Positions 3,401 through 5,932 of a stretch of 5,932 nt of DNA are shown here, in pieces. The stretch spans positions 1 through 5,932 of the forward strand of contig JAFQSI010000267.1 of assembly GCA_017409645.1 (NCBI GenBank), written 5' to 3'. Numbering within the stretch: position 1 is the first letter of the stretch; the number at the start of each line of letters is the position of its first letter. Origin of the DNA: Oscillospiraceae bacterium (GTDB lineage Bacteria > Bacillota > Clostridia > Oscillospirales > Oscillospiraceae). Made by a program: the position numbers and the translations under genes. The notes beneath the pieces were generated by a model. The model was not told the DNA's origin, made no database searches, and worked only from the letters and a program-made list of their open reading frames with translations.

Positions 3401-5932
3401 CAGAGCGCTGACGATGTGACCTACCGCATCACCCTGACCGAGGCTCCTGCCGAGAAGGCTGAGCTGACCGTCACCGCCAATGTCACCGACATTTCCGGCA
3501 ATGCCTGCGCCAACACCATCAGCTTTGATTACAACCCCGGTAATCTGGTCACCGATTCCCTGACCACCGACTACGGCTTCTCCGTCAAGGCTGAGGTCGC
3601 TGCTGCCGAAGAGGCTGTCCTGGTTTCCCAGGGCGAGTCCTACGCTCTGGGCATCAACGCCGAGGGCAAGGCCTACTTCACCGTCAATGGCTCCACCGCC
3701 GTTTCCGATGTCGCTGTCACCGTCCCCGAGGATGCTGCCACCGCCACCGTCATCGGCGTCAAGGAGAACAACGGTATCCAGAAGATCTATGTGAACGGCA
3801 CTCTGGCCGGCTCCGCTTACAAGGCTGAGAACCGCTACTTCGCTCCCGCCGCTGCTGAGATCGTCGTCAGCGACAAGGCTGTCAAGTCCGCTGTCTACGA
3901 CATCGCCTTCGGCTACGACGAGCTGGATGCCGCCGATGGTCCCGAGTCCAATAAGATCGAGGGCATCACCGGCACCGCAAGCTCCACCGATACCACCGAG
4001 CCCGCCCATGACAAGTCCGTTGGCAACGCCTTCGATGGTGACTACTCCACCTTCTGGGCCACCGTTCCCAGCGGCACCCTGGCCGATGCCTACCTGATCG
4101 CCGATCTGGGCCAGGTCTACAGCATCGATCAGGTCAACTACACCAAGCGCTACGATTCCGGCGCACTCTACAACTGCACCGGCAACCTGCTGAACTACGT
4201 CATCGAAGTCAGCACCGACGGCGAGACCTGGACTCAGGTTTCCGCTGGTGACACCATCGACGGCACCACCGAGATCACCTTCGACCCCGTGGACGCCCGC
4301 TACGTCAAGCTGACCTCCACCAGCTCCTACCACTGGCAGGAGTCCAGCGCCAACACCGTCATGACCGTTGCCGAGCTTGAGGTCTTCGAGTATGTCGTGC
4401 CCGTCTACGAGCCCGACGACGACAGCCGCGACATCCCCCTGTCTGCTGTGGAAGTCTCCACTGGCGACTATGAGACCGGCGGCGGTGCTTCCGAGGGTCC
4501 CGCCAACCTGGCCGTGGACAACAACCCCGACACCCTGTGGCACACCGATTGGTACGGCACCAGCCGCGAGAACCACTGGTTCCAGTTCGAGCTGACCGAA
4601 AGCTACAAGGTCGACGGTCTGCGCTACTGGCCCCGTCAGGCCGGCAATTCCAACGGTACCATCACCGGCTACGAGATCCAGGTCTCCAATGACGGCGAGA
4701 ACTGGACCAAGGTCGCTGAGGGCACCTGGGAGAACAACCGCGATTGGAAGATCGCTCAGTTCGAGCCCCAGGCTGTCAAGTATGTCCGTCTGGTCTCCAC
4801 TGATTCCTACTGCGATAATCCCAACGTCGTCTGCGCTTCCGCTTCCGAGATCCGCATCACCGGTGTCAAGGACAACAGCGGCACCGTTGAGCCTCCCCAC
4901 GAGCATGAGTGGTCCGACTGGACTGTCACCAAGGAAGCCACCTGCACCGAGGACGGCGAGCAGACCCGTACCTGCGGCACCTGCGGCGAGACTGAGACTG
5001 AGGTCATCCCCGCTCTGGGCCACGACTGGAACGAGGACGGCGTCTGCTCCCGCTGCGGCGCGACCCAGCCCACCGAGTCCGAGAAGATCACCGGCATCAC
5101 TGGTACCCCCAGCTCCACCGATGATACCGAGCCCGCTTTCGACAAGTCCGTTGGCAACGCCTTTGACGGCGACTACGGCACCTTCTGGGCCACCGTTCCC
5201 AACGGCAACCTGGCTGACTGCTATCTGATCGCCAACCTGGGCGGCACCTACACCATCGACAAGGTCGAGTACACCAAGCGCTATGATTCCGGCGCCAAGT
5301 ACAACTGCACCGGCAATCTGCTGGACTACATCATCGAGATCAGTGTTGACGGCGAGAACTGGACTCAGGTCGCTGCCGGCGCCACTGTTGACGGCACCAC
5401 CGAGATCACCTTCGATGCTGTTCAGGCCGCTTATGTCCGCCTGAAAGCCACCCAGTCCTACCACTGGGATGCTCCTCAGGCCAACACCGTCATGACCGTC
5501 GCTGAGCTGGCTGTCTACGGCATCCCCGGCGGCTCTGTTGAGCCTCCTCACGAGCATGAGTGGACCGAGTGGACTGTCACCACCGAGCCCACCTGCACCA
5601 CCGCTGGCGAGAAGACCCGTACCTGCGCTTGCGGCGAGACTGAGACTGAGGTCATCCCCGCTCTGGGCCATGGTGAGACTGAGGTCCGCGGCGCTGTCGC
5701 TGCAACCTGCACCACCGAGGGCTACACCGGCGACACCTACTGCACCGTCTGCAACGAGAAGATCGCTGACGGCGAGGTCATCGCTGCTCTGGGCCATGGT
5801 GAGACTGAGGTCCGTGACGCTGTCGCTGCCACCTGCACCACCGAGGGCTACACCGGCGACACCTACTGCACCGTCTGCAACGAGAAGATCGCTGACGGCG
5901 AGGTCATCGCCGCCCTGGGCCATGACTGGCAG
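491..5932 (+). CDS. Secreted multimodular clan GH-D (GH36-like) glycoside hydrolase with F5/8C carbohydrate-binding domains (3' partial)
   Basis: The frame runs 1814 codons from ATG 491 to the window end without a stop. Residues 1-31 form a signal peptide: basic M-K-R-T-M-K-K, a hydrophobic core, and a likely cleavage after A-Q-A. The catalytic part (about 35-927, interrupted at 108-253 by an F5/8C domain) has GH36-like landmarks: DDGW (503-506), KFP (535-537), G-V-W-V-G-P (555-560), Y-W-K-W-D-G-F (613-619; probable nucleophile Asp617), and T-C-Y-T-N-P-S-P-W (683-691) leading to T-H-D-Q (Asp706 a candidate acid/base). Behind it come an Ig-like domain, a LamG-like domain, three more F5/8C domains and cysteine repeats. 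Clan D enzymes are retaining alpha-galactosidases or alpha-N-acetylgalactosaminidases, so an extracellular alpha-Gal, GalNAc or GalN-type exo-enzyme on complex, perhaps host, glycans is inferred. The substrate is unproven. Anchoring must lie past the window end. The hydrolase assignment is good; the precise family could instead be a neighbour within the clan. Confidence 0.85.
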   Translation, partial: MKRTMKKALSFVLAFAMVLSCFSGLTVKAQAAATKDVTVDVSGNSVVIGNGYISREFSTAGNKLSTTEINNKRAGEVFTPAEGSEEFIIRVTKEGSTTAPVVPALDRTGWTAVADSYHNASGPSDGPASNLLDGNLDSIWHTNYGGGTGDQSYPYEVVFTLNGETTFSCFSYTPRQQGEDTNGNILGYELWYSTDGTTYTQCASGNFKYEGVNPIYVNLDEAVTATHVKLVATSSKNGQSFAGGAEFNLHAEKAPVSTNDREFAAGALELDGEPVVADTSAVINDVEKTGKMVTFNFKPYEFKGVTYTISEVIVMYNGDHFMRKYMEIEVSDKTAAIDYIDLESLKVNDTDAQWTIPHVGGIVQMNEFKANLGQPIYIQGMFFGCEFPETDNQIEEGTGHIRYYTGKTFERFEADNQLTTDGKYVTWQTVAGAARSTDNQVIQADFFEYIYSIATPSEFRIQYNSWFDNMMLIDDQSILESFIEIDQELNKTEVRPLDSYVVDDGWINYNHTYVVDAARAGTTLNQSGFWEFNSKFPNELYPSSELVHKFGSNFGVWVGPRGGYNFYGSLADIITASGKGSKAGGSIDVADRVYIQNLTDMFCDFQDRFGVNYWKWDGFADQAQYNAFAAADGVPGYSNSHMTGGYNNMYHVTDLWEAWIDLFEAVRANAKENGIDNLWLSLTCYTNPSPWFLQWANSVWMQCTHDQKDANFGLTKMNKQMTYRDSVYYDFLVNHQFQFPLANIYNHDPVYGKEGTGMNKNTATDDDFQNYLYMQSARGTTFWELYFSDSIMTDGKYEVTGEFLEWAEESSRMLRNAKIFGGMPDRTFLENATSNEAYAEAYGFSGFDGTDGIISIRNPHSSQAKTITFTFDRIIGVPEDAGTLKYYLVHNYNMPAGSDLTGEFTYGETYTFTLQPNEVRMFQISKDGDTTAPVMERAFHDGDKVITVRFNEKVLGDEFTVSGATVESVEQSADDVTYRITLTEAPAEKAELTVTANVTDISGNACANTISFDYNPGNLVTDSLTTDYGFSVKAEVAAAEEAVLVSQGESYALGINAEGKAYFTVNGSTAVSDVAVTVPEDAATATVIGVKENNGIQKIYVNGTLAGSAYKAENRYFAPAAAEIVVSDKAVKSAVYDIAFGYDELDAADGPESNKIEGITGTASSTDTTEPAHDKSVGNAFDGDYSTFWATVPSGTLADAYLIADLGQVYSIDQVNYTKRYDSGALYNCTGNLLNYVIEVSTDGETWTQVSAGDTIDGTTEITFDPVDARYVKLTSTSSYHWQESSANTVMTVAELEVFEYVVPVYEPDDDSRDIPLSAVEVSTGDYETGGGASEGPANLAVDNNPDTLWHTDWYGTSRENHWFQFELTESYKVDGLRYWPRQAGNSNGTITGYEIQVSNDGENWTKVAEGTWENNRDWKIAQFEPQAVKYVRLVSTDSYCDNPNVVCASASEIRITGVKDNSGTVEPPHEHEWSDWTVTKEATCTEDGEQTRTCGTCGETETEVIPALGHDWNEDGVCSRCGATQPTESEKITGITGTPSSTDDTEPAFDKSVGNAFDGDYGTFWATVPNGNLADCYLIANLGGTYTIDKVEYTKRYDSGAKYNCTGNLLDYIIEISVDGENWTQVAAGATVDGTTEITFDAVQAAYVRLKATQSYHWDAPQANTVMTVAELAVYGIPGGSVEPPHEHEWTEWTVTTEPTCTTAGEKTRTCACGETETEVIPALGHGETEVRGAVAATCTTEGYTGDTYCTVCNEKIADGEVIAALGHGETEVRDAVAATCTTEGYTGDTYCTVCNEKIADGEVIAALGHDWQ
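812..1249 (+). other. F5/8 type C (CBM32-like) domain no. 1, inserted in the catalytic module
   Basis: Residues 108-253 of the large protein form a discoidin-type beta-sandwich. The pattern is G-P-A-S-N-L-L-D-G-N, then I-W-H-T (Trp140, His141), then T-P-R-Q (Arg175), then I-L-G-Y-E-L-W-Y-S-T-D-G, then H-V-K-L-V-A and a final A-E-F-N-L strand. The domain interrupts the N-terminal sandwich of the hydrolase, which resumes near residue 257 with N-D-R-E-F. It resembles domain no. 3 (1315-1460), sharing the W-H-T and P-R-Q signatures. In CBM32 proteins His and Arg side chains often contact galactose-type ligands, so sugar binding is plausible; this is inference. Confidence 0.82.
1259..3271 (+). other. 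GH36-like catalytic module: rest of N-terminal sandwich, TIM barrel and C-terminal beta domain
   Basis: Residues 257 to about 490 complete the N-terminal supersandwich, including G-D-H-F-M-R-K-Y-M-E-I and G-M-F-F-G-C-E-F-P. The barrel begins at S-Y-V-V-D-D-G-W (499-506), whose Asp pair matches the substrate-binding DDGW of GH36. Lys615-Trp616-Asp617 matches the K-W-D nucleophile motif. The acid/base region does not show the common GH36 S-D-D-T form. Asp706, in T-H-D-Q-K-D and 89 residues after Asp617, is the best candidate; Asp709 is the alternative. The C-terminal beta domain starts near Gly821 and has I-I-S-I-R-N-P and N-E-V-R-M-F-Q-I-S strands, the usual end of such enzymes. All expected landmarks are present and in order, which argues for an active enzyme rather than a degenerate one. 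Confidence 0.75.
3275..3541 (+). other. Ig-like (SbsA-type) spacer domain
   Basis: Residues 929-1017 begin with D-T-T-A-P-V and contain a predicted beta pattern: K-V-I-T-V-R-F-N-E-K-V, then F-T-V-S-G-A-T-V, then Y-R-I-T-L-T, then L-T-V-T-A-N-V-T-D-I-S-G-N. The 'TAPV ... V.F.E.V ... VTDISGN' layout is typical of bacterial Ig-like domains that separate catalytic and binding modules in surface proteins. It has no catalytic role that I can see. Confidence 0.7.
3542..3928 (+). other. LamG / concanavalin A-like domain
   Basis: Residues 1018-1146 show the pattern of a laminin-G-like jelly roll: F-S-V-K-A-E-V, L-V-S-Q-G, Y-A-L-G-I-N-A-E-G-K-A-Y-F-T-V-N-G, then I-Q-K-I-Y-V-N-G-T-L-A-G-S (the Y-V-N-G hairpin around 1101-1103), then Y-D-I-A-F-G-Y-D-E-L. 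Such domains in glycoside hydrolases bind sugars or act as structural spacers. The assignment rests on motif pattern alone. Confidence 0.65.
3950..4390 (+). repeat. F5/8C domain no. 2 (repeat type B, copy 1)
   Basis: Residues 1154-1300 form an F5/8 type C domain with G-N-A-F-D-G-D-Y-S-T-F-W-A-T near the start, Y-T-K-R-Y-D-S-G in the middle, Y-V-I-E-V-S-T-D-G-E-T-W, and a closing V-A-E-L-E-V-F strand. It aligns without gaps over 147 residues to the copy encoded at 5081-5521, at about 74% identity by hand. It lacks the W-H-T and P-R-Q signatures of domains 1 and 3, so it probably belongs to a different binding subtype or is mainly structural. Confidence 0.85.
4433..4870 (+). other. F5/8C (CBM32-like) domain no. 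3
   Basis: Residues 1315-1460 follow a short acidic linker (D-D-D-S-R-D). Landmarks are G-P-A-N-L-A-V-D-N-N-P, L-W-H-T (Trp1350, His1351), W-P-R-Q (Arg1382), G-Y-E-I-Q-V-S-N-D-G-E-N-W, V-K-Y-V-R-L-V and A-S-E-I-R-I. It pairs with domain no. 1 rather than with domains 2 and 4, and keeps its His and Arg positions (spacing 31 here, 34 in no. 1). This makes it the second likely sugar-binding site of the protein. Confidence 0.83.
4889..5071 (+). repeat. Cysteine repeat, copy 1 (two CxxC pairs)
   Basis: Residues 1467-1527 begin E-P-P-H-E-H-E-W and contain Cys1485, Cys1495-x-x-Cys1498, the stretch E-T-E-V-I-P-A-L-G-H, then G-V-C-S-R-C-G (Cys1519, Cys1522). The two C-x-x-C pairs look like a small metal-binding (zinc-ribbon-like) or disulfide-stabilised unit. 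Repeats of this kind are frequent in gut Firmicutes surface proteins, where their role is unclear. The 41-base stretch 4982-5022 recurs exactly at 5630-5670. Confidence 0.8.
5081..5521 (+). repeat. F5/8C domain no. 4 (repeat type B, copy 2)
   Basis: Residues 1531-1677 are the ungapped second copy of the domain at 3950-4390, same length, with about 109 of 147 residues identical. Fully conserved blocks include D-K-S-V-G-N-A-F-D-G-D-Y, Y-T-K-R-Y-D-S-G-A and A-N-T-V-M-T-V-A-E-L. It is flanked on both sides by cysteine repeats, suggesting duplication of an F5/8C module within this gene or exchange with a related gene. Confidence 0.85.
5540..5671 (+). repeat. Cysteine repeat, copy 2 (short form with CxC)
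   Basis: Residues 1684-1727 repeat the start of copy 1 (E-P-P-H-E-H-E-W, T-R-T-C, E-T-E-V-I-P-A-L-G-H). Where copy 1 has C-G-T-C this one has C-A-C, one residue shorter, and it lacks the following G-V-C-S-R-C-G part. It runs straight into the 42-residue repeats. Confidence 0.8.
5672..5797 (+). repeat. 126-bp tandem cysteine repeat, unit 1
   Basis: Residues 1728-1769 run G-E-T-E-V-R-G-A-V-A through A-T-C-T-T-E-G-Y-T-G and Y-C-T-V-C-N-E-K to V-I-A-A-L-G-H. Each unit has three cysteines, one in T-C-T and two in C-T-V-C. Unit 1 differs from unit 2 at only five bases. Confidence 0.92.
5798..5923 (+). repeat. 126-bp tandem cysteine repeat, unit 2
   Basis: Residues 1770-1811 are the direct continuation of unit 1, about 96% identical in DNA (5 of 126 bases differ) and with a single amino-acid change (Gly to Asp after E-V-R). 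The frame then continues with D-W-Q to the window end. As copy 1 has G-H-D-W followed by the second CxxC part, the array probably ends or switches to that form just outside the window. Confidence 0.92.

Noticed and set aside
464..5923. A 1819-codon open frame on the - strand, antisense to the whole large gene.
   Set aside because: It is exactly codon-aligned with the sense gene and is dominated by Gly, Val, Ala, Asp and Leu in low-complexity order, as expected from reversed G/C-ending codons. The sense frame has a promoter, ribosome site, signal peptide and recognisable domains; the antisense frame has none that I can see.
5672..5923. CRISPR-like or satellite repeat reading of the terminal tandem units.
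   Set aside because: The units are 126 bp, contiguous, in frame and encode a conserved cysteine motif, so they are protein repeats with no spacers.

Overview
The window looks like part of a cell-surface glycan-degradation locus from a Gram-positive, anaerobic, probably gut-dwelling Clostridia member (Oscillospirales-like is my best guess, not proven). The reasons are an S-layer-homology (SLH) C-terminus, a strong A/T-rich consensus promoter and AAGGAGG ribosome site beside G/C-ending coding sequence, and a very large secreted multidomain protein ending in cysteine repeats of a kind common in gut Firmicutes surface proteins.

Layout, all on the + strand. Positions 2-226 are the last 74 codons of an SLH-domain protein whose body lies upstream. 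A perfect hairpin terminator (254-289) closes that gene. A near-ideal sigma-A promoter (330-358) then opens a new transcription unit. It has a leader of about 125 nt containing a stable hairpin, then a ribosome site at 471-477. From 491 to the window end runs one uninterrupted reading frame of 1814 codons with no stop inside the window.

The large protein reads in order: signal peptide (about 1-31); first part of an N-terminal beta-sandwich; an inserted F5/8 type C (CBM32-like) domain (108-253); the rest of the sandwich; a clan GH-D (GH36-like) TIM barrel with DDGW, KFP and KWDG landmarks (about 495-820); a C-terminal beta domain (about 821-927); an Ig-like domain (929-1017); a LamG/concanavalin-like domain (1018-1146); F5/8C no. 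2 (1154-1300); F5/8C no. 3 (1315-1460); a cysteine repeat (1467-1530); F5/8C no. 4 (1531-1677); and cysteine repeats from 1684 to the window end, the last two being near-identical 42-residue units. Two F5/8C subtypes alternate (1 and 3 versus 2 and 4).

The likely joint role is extracellular trimming of alpha-linked galactose-type sugars (galactose, GalNAc or galactosamine) on host or dietary glycans by an enzyme held on its substrate by several carbohydrate-binding modules. How it is anchored lies beyond the window. The exact substrate cannot be read from the sequence. I see no RNA gene, CRISPR array or mobile element.
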